Source: an uncultured Actinomycetes bacterium
GTDB lineage: Bacteria; Actinomycetota; Acidimicrobiia; Acidimicrobiales; RAAP-2
NCBI GenBank assembly: GCA_903870905.1
Contig: CAIQEU010000039.1
Span: 62,001-126,000, forward strand
Reading direction: 5' to 3'
DNA: 64,000 nucleotides
In this document: positions 17,740 through 26,156 of the stretch, in pieces
How positions within the stretch are numbered: position 1 is the stretch's first letter
Layout: every line of letters starts with the position of its first letter
Notes under the pieces: generated by a model
Databases searched by the model: none
Told to the model about the DNA's origin: nothing
What the model saw: the letters and a program-made list of their open reading frames with translations, nothing else
Position numbers and translations under genes: made by a program

Positions 17740-19340
17740 TCACTCGCCTCCGCGCCTCGTGGCTCGCTCGTCCATGGATCGCCGTCGCTCTCGCCCTGGT
17801 GGTGGGCGCCATCCTTCGACTGCAGGGTCTCACCACAACAGACCTGTGGTTCGACGATGCGTGGGCGGCACTCGCTCAGCGCTACCCGCTCTCGACGGCA
17901 ATCCACATGACGCAGACGACCCCTGGCTGGTCCTTGGCCGAGCGCCAGTGGAACCTCCTGCATCCGGGAGTCTCATGGTGGGCGCAACTCCCCCAACTGG
18001 TCCTCGGCATTGCGGGCATCGGCGTCGTCGCCGCGCTCCTCGCTTGGTGGCGGTGCCCACGGTGGGCGGTGCTCCTCGGTACCGCCGTGATCTGCGTCAG
18101 CCCGGCGGCGGTGACGTATTCGAGTCGCGTGAAGGAGTACATGGCCGACCTCGTGCTGTCGTGTCTCCTGCTGTTCCTCGCTGAGAAGTGGCGTCGCCAG
18201 GGGTCGCAGAAGCGCGATCTGTGGCTCCTCGTCGGAGCGCTGTTCCTCCTCCCCTTCATCTCGGCCACCTTGCTCTCCGTCACTGCGGGGATCAGCGCCA
18301 GCGTGCTCCTCGCCGCGCTCTTCACTGCCTCGCTCCGGCGCCAAGCGGCAATGATCTGCCTGAGCGCAGTGCTCGGCCTCCTCGTCCTCTGGGAACTGTG
18401 GCTCCACAATCTGACCGGCTCACTCAAGAACGAACTCCTCGGCGATGGCTACCTCGTCAACTACGCATCGCTCCACCGCTTCTTCCACTCTGCACAGGTG
18501 ATTGGCGCTGGCCTCAGCAAAAATCTCCTCGGTCTCCCCTACAACGTGAATCGTGCCGATCAGGCCATCCACCCCGTCCTCTTGCTGTGGTCGGTCATCG
18601 TCGAGGTGCTCCTCGTCGTGATGGTCGTTCGACCGCTCCGGCGCACGATCGCGACCCGCACCCTCGACCCGTTCACCATTCCGGCGATGGTCACCGTCGT
18701 CGCGATCGCAATGGCCATCGTCGATGTCGAGCCGCTCGGTCACGGTCGAACCGACATCTACCTCTACCCATGCCTGCTGCTCCTCATGATTGACGGCTGC
18801 ATCGCGCTGCGCCCTCGAGTGTCGAGCGCCGTCGCCCGAGCGGCACTGGCAGTGAGCGTGGTGGGGCTCGTCTGCGTCGCATGCTTCCAACCACTCGGGT
18901 ATCCCGCCCGGAATCTCGCCACTCCGGTGCACACCCTCCTCGCTCAGCCACTGCCTGCTCGAACAGCCGTGGTGGTGAGTCCGTGGAACGTGTACACCTG
19001 GGCTCTCGATGAGCTCACCCCGACCACGGTGACGACGAAGGCCCCGCTCTTTCAATGGAGCGCTGGATTCCATGTGATCTCGCTGAACGATCACATCATC
19101 ATTTCGTCCAATTACTTTCTGCCCGACTGGGAATTCCTCTTCATCCATCAGCACTTCGACCATCTCTGGTACGTGGCGAGCACCCAAGCTGCCAACGATC
19201 CCCACGTGAAGAATCCCAACGCACCGCTCGTCGATCGAGAGCTGCGCTACCTCTTGCGGCATGGATGGACGACGACCGGACGAACCATTCGTGCGACCGG
19301 CGTCATCATCATTGAACTACGCACGACGACAACTCCTTAG
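17736..19340 (+). CDS. Polytopic membrane protein, GT-C glycosyltransferase-like (paralogue 2)
   Basis: A 534-residue protein with roughly ten hydrophobic segments, clearly paralogous to 9105-10745. Shared blocks are TTDLWFDDAWAA (acid pair at residues 40-41), TYSSRVKEYMADL, PLGHGRTDIYLYP and a similar C-terminal outer domain (VVVSPWNVYTWALDELTP). GTG start overlaps the preceding acyl-CoA dehydrogenase stop (GTGA). Both paralogues are thus the last coupled gene of a catabolic unit. A membrane glycosyltransferase-type role is inferred; the donor and acceptor are unknown. Confidence 0.7.
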   Translation: MITRLRASWLARPWIAVALALVVGAILRLQGLTTTDLWFDDAWAALAQRYPLSTAIHMTQTTPGWSLAERQWNLLHPGVSWWAQLPQLVLGIAGIGVVAALLAWWRCPRWAVLLGTAVICVSPAAVTYSSRVKEYMADLVLSCLLLFLAEKWRRQGSQKRDLWLLVGALFLLPFISATLLSVTAGISASVLLAALFTASLRRQAAMICLSAVLGLLVLWELWLHNLTGSLKNELLGDGYLVNYASLHRFFHSAQVIGAGLSKNLLGLPYNVNRADQAIHPVLLLWSVIVEVLLVVMVVRPLRRTIATRTLDPFTIPAMVTVVAIAMAIVDVEPLGHGRTDIYLYPCLLLLMIDGCIALRPRVSSAVARAALAVSVVGLVCVACFQPLGYPARNLATPVHTLLAQPLPARTAVVVSPWNVYTWALDELTPTTVTTKAPLFQWSAGFHVISLNDHIIISSNYFLPDWEFLFIHQHFDHLWYVASTQAANDPHVKNPNAPLVDRELRYLLRHGWTTTGRTIRATGVIIIELRTTTTP

Positions 19341-19347
19341 GAGCGAC

Positions 19348-20160
19348 ATGCACGACGCCACATCTCTCACCAAAGCCTTCTCCTTAGACGGACGTACTGC
19401 GGTGGTCACCGGCGCTGGAAGCGGTATTGGCCAAGCCAGTGCAGCGGCCTTGGCCGCAGCGGGTGCTGCGGTCTACTGCGCCGACATCGATGGGAGCAGT
19501 GCTGCTGCGACCGCAGCAGCCATCGTTGCCAGTGGAGGCAGTGCGGTCGGTCTCGCCGTCGACGTGGCACGTCGCGCCGAGGTCGAGGGCTTGATCGCCC
19601 GAGCCGTTGCCGACACTGGTCGCCTCGACATCCAGTGCAACGTGGCTGGGCGCATGAGCGAGTCCAAGGTGCTCGACATCACCGACGATGACCTCGACGT
19701 CATGTTCCAGGTGAACCTCCGAGGCGTGCTCTACGGCTGCCAAGCCGCTGGTCGGTTCATGAAGGATCACGGCGGCGGTTCCATCATCAACATGGCCTCA
19801 ACCGCAGTGCTCGCTCCCTCGCCCGACATCGCCGTCTACGCCATGACCAAGGCGGCCGTTGTGCAGTTGACGAAGACCATGTCGGTCGAAGTCGGAAAGT
19901 ACGGCATTCGGGTCAACGCCGTTGCTCCGGGCTTCGTGCCGACGAAGATGACGAGTCGGTACTACACGAACCCTGACGGCACCGTCGATGAGGCGATGAA
20001 GGAGATGGTGCTCACGCCAATGGCGAAGTTCGCCCCGCTTCGACGTGTCGGCACCCCCGACGACATCGCCCACGCCGTGTTGTACCTGGCCAGCGACCTG
20101 TCGACCTTCGTCACCGGACAACTCCTCGCCCCGAACGGTGGGGTTGCCGGCGTCTCCTAA
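19348..20160 (+). CDS. Short-chain dehydrogenase/reductase
   Basis: A 270-residue SDR. TGAGSGIG is the cofactor-binding motif, NVAG replaces NNAG, and the catalytic Ser and Y-x3-K lie in MASTAVLAPSPDIAVYAMTKAA. The C-terminus DDIAHAVLYLASDLSTFVTGQ is typical. ATG 19348 is chosen for the TAGGAG site 4 to 5 bases upstream; the longer frame overlaps the previous gene. Probably the last gene of the unit that starts at 15451, since a strong hairpin follows. A role as a hydroxyacyl-CoA or hydroxysteroid dehydrogenase is plausible. Confidence 0.9.
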   Translation: MHDATSLTKAFSLDGRTAVVTGAGSGIGQASAAALAAAGAAVYCADIDGSSAAATAAAIVASGGSAVGLAVDVARRAEVEGLIARAVADTGRLDIQCNVAGRMSESKVLDITDDDLDVMFQVNLRGVLYGCQAAGRFMKDHGGGSIINMASTAVLAPSPDIAVYAMTKAAVVQLTKTMSVEVGKYGIRVNAVAPGFVPTKMTSRYYTNPDGTVDEAMKEMVLTPMAKFAPLRRVGTPDDIAHAVLYLASDLSTFVTGQLLAPNGGVAGVS

Positions 20161-20173
20161 CGGCATCGGCGTC

Positions 20174-20195
20174 GCTCGTGCAGAAGTGCACGAGC
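20174..20195 (+). terminator. Perfect 9-bp hairpin ending the acyl-CoA dehydrogenase/SDR operon
   Basis: GCTCGTGCA-GAAG-TGCACGAGC, 13 bases after the SDR stop and 15 bases before the next -10 element. No T run, as is common in high-GC actinobacteria. Confidence 0.6.
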
Positions 20196-20209
20196 AGAGG
20201 TCACCGGTC

Positions 20210-20215
20210 TATTGT
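20210..20215 (+). promoter_or_regulatory. -10 element TATTGT of a leaderless promoter (amidohydrolase operon)
   Basis: TATTGT, then CGGACC, then the ATG at 20222. No ribosome binding site is present. Confidence 0.6.
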
Positions 20216-20221
20216 CGGACC

Positions 20222-21424
20222 ATGACCGAATTCCCCCGCATCATTTCCGTTGACGATCACGTTGTCGAGCCACCAAATCTCTGGCTCGACCGTCTGCCGG
20301 CGTCCTACGCCGATACCGCTCCTCGCATCAAGCGACTGACGCTCCCCGAGCAGACCTACGTCGGCGGCAAGCTCGTCATCAAAGAAGGTGGCAAGGGCGT
20401 CGCCACCGATACCTGGTTCTACGAGGGAAAGCTCATTCGTCCGCTGCTCCGCGTGGACTCCGCAGTCGGTGTTCCCCGCGAGGAAGTCACCATGACCCCC
20501 ATTACCTACGACGAGATGCGCCCGGGCTCCTACTCCCAGAAGGAGCGCTTGGAGGACATGGACGCCAACCACATGGAGGCATCGCTCTGCTTCCCGACCA
20601 TGCCTCGGTTCTGCGGGCAAACCTTCACCGAAGCCACCGACCGCGACCTCGCCCTCCTGTGCGTCAAGGCCTACAACGACTACCAAGTTGAAGAGTGGTG
20701 CGCGGGTACGGGCGGTCGCCTCATTCCCCTCATCATCGTCCCGCTGTGGGATCCAGTCTTGGCTGCTGAAGAGGTGTACCGCAACGCCGCTCGTGGCGTC
20801 CACGCCGTGTGCTTCTCCGAACTCCCGAACCGCCTCGGCCTGCCCTCCATCCACGACCCCGAGGGCCACTGGGACCCCTTCTTCCGGGCGTGCGACGAGA
20901 CCAACATGGTCATCAACATGCACATCGGCTCCTCATCGCAGATGCCGTCGACTTCGCCCGACGCCCCGGCGGCCGTTGGATCATCCCTGACCCACATCAA
21001 CGCCGAGCTGTCGATGGCTGACTGGCTCATGTCAGGCCTCTTCGAGCGATTCAAGAACTTGAAGGTCGCCTACTCCGAGGGCCAAATCGGCTGGATCCCT
21101 TACCTCCTCCACCGCATGGACGTGGTGTGGGAGGAGAACCGCGGCTGGGGTGGCGTGGCCGACAAGGTGCCGAACCCACCGAGCAGCTACTTCCCCGGCC
21201 ACGTCTTTGGGTGCTTCTTCGATGACCCAGCGGGCCTCGCCCTCATCGACCAAATCGGTGAGGACAACATCACCTACGAGAGCGACTACCCCCACAGCGA
21301 CTCGACGTGGCCGCTCACGAAGCAGATCGCCGAGCAGCAGATGGCCAACTTGACCGAGGAGCAGCGCTGGAAGGTGCTCCGCGGCAACGCCATCAAGTTG
21401 TTCAGCCTCGACCTGCCGGCCTGA
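20222..21424 (+). CDS. Amidohydrolase family 2 (metal-dependent hydrolase)
   Basis: A 400-residue TIM-barrel hydrolase/decarboxylase of the amidohydrolase-related family. It starts RIISVDDHVVEPPNLWLDR, where the usual DxH metal-binding strand reads D-D-H, and ends with the family's ESDYPHSDSTWP block carrying the metal-binding Asp, followed by GNAIKLF. It heads a new leaderless transcript that continues through two acyl-CoA dehydrogenases. Genes of this kind recur in actinobacterial steroid and aromatic clusters without a settled reaction. Confidence 0.85.
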   Translation: MTEFPRIISVDDHVVEPPNLWLDRLPASYADTAPRIKRLTLPEQTYVGGKLVIKEGGKGVATDTWFYEGKLIRPLLRVDSAVGVPREEVTMTPITYDEMRPGSYSQKERLEDMDANHMEASLCFPTMPRFCGQTFTEATDRDLALLCVKAYNDYQVEEWCAGTGGRLIPLIIVPLWDPVLAAEEVYRNAARGVHAVCFSELPNRLGLPSIHDPEGHWDPFFRACDETNMVINMHIGSSSQMPSTSPDAPAAVGSSLTHINAELSMADWLMSGLFERFKNLKVAYSEGQIGWIPYLLHRMDVVWEENRGWGGVADKVPNPPSSYFPGHVFGCFFDDPAGLALIDQIGEDNITYESDYPHSDSTWPLTKQIAEQQMANLTEEQRWKVLRGNAIKLFSLDLPA

Positions 21425-21429
21425 GGCCC

Positions 21430-22635
21430 ATGGATCTCCGAGCGACTCCGGCCGAAGAGGCCTTCAGGGCAGACCTGCGTGCATGGCTGGCGACGACGTT
21501 GCCGACCCTGCCCGAGAAGCCTGCCCACACCGATTGGCAGGCTCGACGGGCCTACGACACCCACTGGCAGGAACTGCTGTTCGCCGCTGGGTACGCCGGC
21601 ATCGACTGGCCGCTCGAGGCCGGTGGGCGAGGCGCAAGCCCCGTCGAGCAGCTGATCTTCAAGGAAGAGTGCGAACGTGCTGGGGCTCCCTACGTGGGGC
21701 TCGGTTTCGTTGGACTCCTCCACGCTGGACCGACGATCAACGCCGAGGGGAACGAGGCCCAGCGCACCACCTACCTGCCGAAGATCCTCTCCGGCGAGCA
21801 CGTGTGGTGTCAGGGATTCTCGGAGCCTGGTGCAGGTTCGGACCTCGCGTCGCTCCGAACTCGAGCAGTACGCGACGGTGACCACTACGTCGTCACTGGC
21901 TCGAAGATCTGGACGAGCCACGCTGAGGTCGCCGACTACTGCGAACTCCTCGTGCGCACCGGCACCGAAGAGAGCCGCCACAAGGGGATCACCTGGCTCA
22001 TCATGGACATGAAGAGCCCAGGGATTGAGGTTCGCCCCTTGAAGACGATCTCGGGCTCTACGGAGTTCGCCGAGCTCTTCTTAGACGACGTCCGCATTCC
22101 CGTCGAGAACCGCGTCGGCGACGAGAACGATGGATGGCGCGTGACCATGGTGACGCTGTCGTTCGAACGTGGGACGGGTTTCGTGGGGGAACTCCTCGAG
22201 TCCATGCGACTGCTCCGATCGCTTACAGCCCTCGCCAAGGACACCGGGGCCTTCGGCGACCCCGGGATCCGGCGCCGCATTGGCCAGTTGTCGGCCTCCT
22301 TCGACTCGCTGTGGGCGCTCACCAAGCGGACCGTCTCAGAAGCCCAGGTAACGGGTATTCCCGGGATCGGTGGCACCGTGTTCAAGTTGGCGTACTCCGA
22401 GGCCGGCCAACGTCTCGCCGATCTGTCCATGGAGCTCCTCGGTGAAGCTGGTCTGGCGATGAGCCCCCTCGCCACCTCGGGGGTCGACCTCAACAACGAC
22501 GAGTGGGTGGAGGCGTGGATCAAGTCCTTCAACTTGACCATCGCCGCTGGGACGTCGCAGATTCAGCGCAACATCGTGTCCGAGCGGATCTTGGGCCTCC
22601 CCAAGGAGCCCCAAGTCACGGGAGGTTCCAAGTGA
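21430..22635 (+). CDS. Acyl-CoA dehydrogenase, large subunit type
   Basis: A 401-residue acyl-CoA dehydrogenase. FAD motif VWCQGFSEPGAGSDLASL, the GSKIWTSHA strand and the C-terminal AGTSQIQRNIVSERILGLPKE are present. It is 5 bases after the amidohydrolase, with CTGAGG as a weak site, and overlaps the next dehydrogenase by GTGA. With that gene it forms the second large/small FadE pair of the island. Confidence 0.9.
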   Translation: MDLRATPAEEAFRADLRAWLATTLPTLPEKPAHTDWQARRAYDTHWQELLFAAGYAGIDWPLEAGGRGASPVEQLIFKEECERAGAPYVGLGFVGLLHAGPTINAEGNEAQRTTYLPKILSGEHVWCQGFSEPGAGSDLASLRTRAVRDGDHYVVTGSKIWTSHAEVADYCELLVRTGTEESRHKGITWLIMDMKSPGIEVRPLKTISGSTEFAELFLDDVRIPVENRVGDENDGWRVTMVTLSFERGTGFVGELLESMRLLRSLTALAKDTGAFGDPGIRRRIGQLSASFDSLWALTKRTVSEAQVTGIPGIGGTVFKLAYSEAGQRLADLSMELLGEAGLAMSPLATSGVDLNNDEWVEAWIKSFNLTIAAGTSQIQRNIVSERILGLPKEPQVTGGSK

Positions 22636-23660
22636 ACTTCCAACTCTCCGACGATCAAGTTGCCCTCCGCGACGGACTCCTCTCACTCCTCGATGGCCGC
22701 TACGACCTCGACGCGGTTCGGAGCGTCGAGGGGCAAGCGAGCGTCGTCGAGCGCTCCCGCTGGGCCGAGCTCGCCGATGCAGGGGTGTTCGCAATCCTCG
22801 CGAGCGAGGCTGACGGCGGCCTCGGCCTCGGTCGGGTTGAAGCGGCCGTTGCCCTCGAAGCGCTCGGTGCCCACCTCGTCCCTGGCCCCCTCGTCGGTTC
22901 GATCATCGCTGGCCAGCGCATGGCGAGCGCGGCTTCAGGCGAGGTGCTCGTTGGCCTCCACAGCAGGAGCGCTGGGGGGAGTCTCCCCCGCCTCCTCGAA
23001 CTCCCGAATGACTGCGACGGCTACCTCGTCCTCCCCGGGACAGGCGAAGGTGCAGCGCCGGTGACCTACGTCGAGCGGTCGACGCTGGCGACCACCCAGG
23101 TGCCAACCTCACTCGACCCACTGACCCCCTTGGCCCAGCTCGCTGCGCCGATCGCTGATGGTGAGGAGTTCTCGAGCGCTGCCGACCCGGTACGACGCGA
23201 CGCCCTCCTCCTGACCGCCGCCTACGAAGTGGGACTGGCGTCATTCTCGCTCTGGCGTGCCGTTGCCTACGCCAAGGATCGCCACCAGTTCAACCGACCC
23301 ATTGGGTCGTTCCAGGCAATCAAGCACCTCCTCGCCGATGAACTCGCCCGATTGGAGCAAGCCCGCGTCGCCGTTGCCTACGCCGCCACGATCACCGACC
23401 AACCAGAGGTTGCCGTGATCGACGGAGAGGTGAACGGACTCTCGGCCACCGAGTGCACGTGGCGAGCCGTCGCGTCGGCGAAGTTGCTGGCCGATACCGC
23501 TGCACTGTCGGCGGCCAAGACTGCGGTGCAGGTGCACGGTGGCATGGGTTACACCTGGGAGGTTCCCATCCACCTCGCGATGAAGCGAGCACGGGTGCTC
23601 GCCACCACACTCGGCACGAGCGATCACATGGCAGAAATCGTGGCAGCGCTCACCCGCTGA
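22632..23660 (+). CDS. Acyl-CoA dehydrogenase, partner subunit
   Basis: A 342-residue acyl-CoA dehydrogenase, short form. It starts MNFQLSDDQVALRDGLLSLL from a GTG preceded by GGAGGT, and has KDRHQFNRPIGSFQAIKHLLA plus VQVHGGMGYTWEVPIHLAMK. Like the subunit at 16639 it lacks the SEP..GSD motif, fitting an obligate heteromer with the upstream gene. Confidence 0.88.
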   Translation: MNFQLSDDQVALRDGLLSLLDGRYDLDAVRSVEGQASVVERSRWAELADAGVFAILASEADGGLGLGRVEAAVALEALGAHLVPGPLVGSIIAGQRMASAASGEVLVGLHSRSAGGSLPRLLELPNDCDGYLVLPGTGEGAAPVTYVERSTLATTQVPTSLDPLTPLAQLAAPIADGEEFSSAADPVRRDALLLTAAYEVGLASFSLWRAVAYAKDRHQFNRPIGSFQAIKHLLADELARLEQARVAVAYAATITDQPEVAVIDGEVNGLSATECTWRAVASAKLLADTAALSAAKTAVQVHGGMGYTWEVPIHLAMKRARVLATTLGTSDHMAEIVAALTR

Positions 23661-23680
23661 CTACGGTGCACGGAGGGGGA

Positions 23681-24646
23681 ATGATGGAGAACGTTCAAAT
23701 CGTTGGCGACCGCGTGGTGTTCGGCATGCAGTTGCCCATTCAGAGCCAGTCGCGCCTGTTCGTCTCCGACTGGGAACTGACGGCCACGGTTGCCGATCTG
23801 GCTGCGATCGCCACTGCTGCTGACCGGTCTGGGTGGCACTACCTCGGCGTCTGCGACCACACCGCCATCCCAGAGCGATTGGTCGGCGCCATGGGTGCTG
23901 AGTGGTACGACACAGTGGCCACGCTCGGGTGGCTGGCCGGACAGACGACCAACGTCCACCTGCTGAGCCACGTGCTGATCCTCAACCAGCGCCACCCACT
24001 GCGTGCGGCCAAAGAGCTCGCCACCCTCGACCACCTCTCGGGGGGACGGCTCATCATCGGCGTCGGGGCTGGTCACGTGAACGAGGAGTTCGACCAGCTG
24101 AACGGGCCCGACGGCTACGCCGACCGTGGCCCAGCCACCGATGAGGCCATCGTGGCCCTCGCCGCCCTGCTGACCGACGAGGCGCCCACCCACGTCGGCG
24201 AACGGTGGCAATTCTCGGGGATGCATGTCTCCCCTCGACCCGTCCGCACCCCACGACCGCCCATTTGGGTTGGTGGGTCCACGCCACCGGCACTGCGTCG
24301 AGCAGCACGCCTCGGTGATGGCTGGTTGCCCCAGGGGACCCGCCGGGCTGACCTGCCGGGGCAGATCGCCCAGCTCCGCGCCTACCGAGACGAGTTCCGA
24401 GATGGCGCGCCGATCGACATCGGCACGATTGCGGAGCCCTGCCACGTTGACCTCGGTGGTGGCCGTGACGGCTTGCCCAGCTACACCATGGTGGGCTCTG
24501 CAGAACAGATCGCTGCGTCGTATCGAGAGCTCATCGACATGGGGGTCAACCACCTCCAGATCGCTCTCCGCGCTCGTTCGGCAGCGGAGTTCGTCGAGCA
24601 GACCCTCGCCTTCGGCGAGACCGTCGGACCCCTCCTCACCAACTAG
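23681..24646 (+). CDS. LLM-class oxidoreductase (F420/FMN-dependent, Rv3520c-like)
   Basis: A 321-residue luciferase-like monooxygenase-fold protein. The N-terminal strand VVFGMQLPIQSQSR and the GWHYLGVCDHTAIP segment lead into the cofactor region LATLDHLSGGRLIIGVGAGHVNEEF, followed by RPPIWVGGSTPPALRRAARLGDGW. Two start codons in tandem, ATG 23681 and 23684, follow GGAGGGG; either works. The family uses F420 in actinobacteria; Rv3520c lies near steroid genes in M. tuberculosis. The substrate is unknown. Confidence 0.85.
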   Translation: MMENVQIVGDRVVFGMQLPIQSQSRLFVSDWELTATVADLAAIATAADRSGWHYLGVCDHTAIPERLVGAMGAEWYDTVATLGWLAGQTTNVHLLSHVLILNQRHPLRAAKELATLDHLSGGRLIIGVGAGHVNEEFDQLNGPDGYADRGPATDEAIVALAALLTDEAPTHVGERWQFSGMHVSPRPVRTPRPPIWVGGSTPPALRRAARLGDGWLPQGTRRADLPGQIAQLRAYRDEFRDGAPIDIGTIAEPCHVDLGGGRDGLPSYTMVGSAEQIAASYRELIDMGVNHLQIALRARSAAEFVEQTLAFGETVGPLLTN

Positions 24647-24682
24647 ACCGCACCAGCAGCACTCGAGAACAAGGAGCACACC

Positions 24683-26149
24683 ATGGCAGAAGGATTCACT
24701 GACCAAACCCACCTCTTGATCGGCGGCGAATGGCGCCCGGCATCGGGTGGAACCTACGAGGTCATCAACCCCGCCACCGAGGGCGTCGTGGCCCTCGCCC
24801 CCAATGCCACGGCCGAAGATGGCTTCGCCGCAGCGGCGGCGGCTCGCAAGGCGCAACCAGCCTGGGAGGCAACCTCCATTGAAGAGCGCAGCGCGCTCAT
24901 GCAGAAGGCAGCTGCCGCCATCCGGGCTCGCTCCAAGGAACTCCTTCCCCTCGTGATCGCTGAGACCGGTGCCACCGCTCGAGTGGGGAGCCAGATGCAG
25001 GTTCCGGTGACCGCCGACCGATTCGAGCGCTACTCCCGGGATCCTCGCAGCGTGCTCCAAACCCCGCTGCTGCCGGCTCCAACTGCCGCCACCGCACTGG
25101 CCCCTGGAGGCCTCATCGGCGGCATGGTCAACCGCCAACCCGTTGGTGTGGCCGCCTGCATCACCTCCTACAACTTCCCCCTCGTCAACATGGCGGGGAA
25201 GGTTGCCCCTGCCCTCATCTCGGGGAATACCGTGGTGATCAAGCCCGCCCCGCAGGACCCGCTGGCCGTCATTGAGCTCGTCCGCATCTTGGACGAGGTG
25301 GGCTTCCCGCCTGGCGTCGTCAACCTCGTGACCGGTGCCGGTGCCGACGCGGCCGCAGCGCTCGTCGACTCCCCCGACGTCGACATGGTCTCCTTCACCG
25401 GGTCGACCCAGGTGGGCACCAAGATCATGGAGGCCGGCGGCAAGACCATGAAGCGCCTCCTCCTCGAGCTCGGCGGCAAAGGCGCAGCCCTCGTCTTAGA
25501 AGACGCGGACGTCAAGGCAGCCATTGGGTGCATCCAATCGGTGTGGGCCTTCCACTCGGGCCAAATCTGCACGGCACCGACGCGCGCCGTCGTGCACCGC
25601 TCCTTGGTCGAACAAATCGTCGAAGGCCTGAAGATGGTGGCCCCGTTCTTGAAGGTCGGTGACCCGACGTCCATGGACACCATCGTTGGTCCGGTCATCT
25701 CCGGCGCCCAGCGGGGTCGCATTGAAGCCCACATCGCCAGTGCTGCTCCCGAAGGTGGCGAGGTGCTCGTCGGTGGTGACCGCCCAGACTTCGAGCGTGG
25801 TTACTACGTGAACCCGACGCTGATCCTCGGCACCAACGACATGACCTGTGCTCGAGAGGAGATCTTCGGACCCGTGATCACCCTCATCCCCTTCGACGAC
25901 GAAGAAGAGGGCATCGCGATCGCCAACGACACCGAGTTCGGTCTCTACGACTACGTCTTCTCCAAGGACGCTGGGACCGCGTTCCGGGTGGCCAAGCGCT
26001 TGAAGGCCGGTCACGTTGGCATCAACACCGCGCAGCGCAACCACGACGCCCCCTTCGGCGGCTTCAAGATGTCCGGTGTTGGTCGAGATGGGGGCGACTA
26101 CGGTCTCCTCGCCTACACCGAGCCCCAGGCCATCATTTGGGGCGCATGA
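24683..26149 (+). CDS. Aldehyde dehydrogenase (NAD(P)+-dependent)
   Basis: A 488-residue aldehyde dehydrogenase. TSYNFPLVNMAGKVAPAL and SFTGSTQVGTKIM form the cofactor site; the general base Glu is in LLLELGGKGAALVLEDAD and the catalytic Cys in FHSGQICTAPTRAVVH. Length is normal for the family. AAGGAG precedes the ATG by 5 to 6 bases. It oxidises an aldehyde to the acid, perhaps one released by the PLP-dependent lyase encoded just downstream. Confidence 0.93.
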   Translation: MAEGFTDQTHLLIGGEWRPASGGTYEVINPATEGVVALAPNATAEDGFAAAAAARKAQPAWEATSIEERSALMQKAAAAIRARSKELLPLVIAETGATARVGSQMQVPVTADRFERYSRDPRSVLQTPLLPAPTAATALAPGGLIGGMVNRQPVGVAACITSYNFPLVNMAGKVAPALISGNTVVIKPAPQDPLAVIELVRILDEVGFPPGVVNLVTGAGADAAAALVDSPDVDMVSFTGSTQVGTKIMEAGGKTMKRLLLELGGKGAALVLEDADVKAAIGCIQSVWAFHSGQICTAPTRAVVHRSLVEQIVEGLKMVAPFLKVGDPTSMDTIVGPVISGAQRGRIEAHIASAAPEGGEVLVGGDRPDFERGYYVNPTLILGTNDMTCAREEIFGPVITLIPFDDEEEGIAIANDTEFGLYDYVFSKDAGTAFRVAKRLKAGHVGINTAQRNHDAPFGGFKMSGVGRDGGDYGLLAYTEPQAIIWGA

Positions 26150-26156
26150 GCCACTG

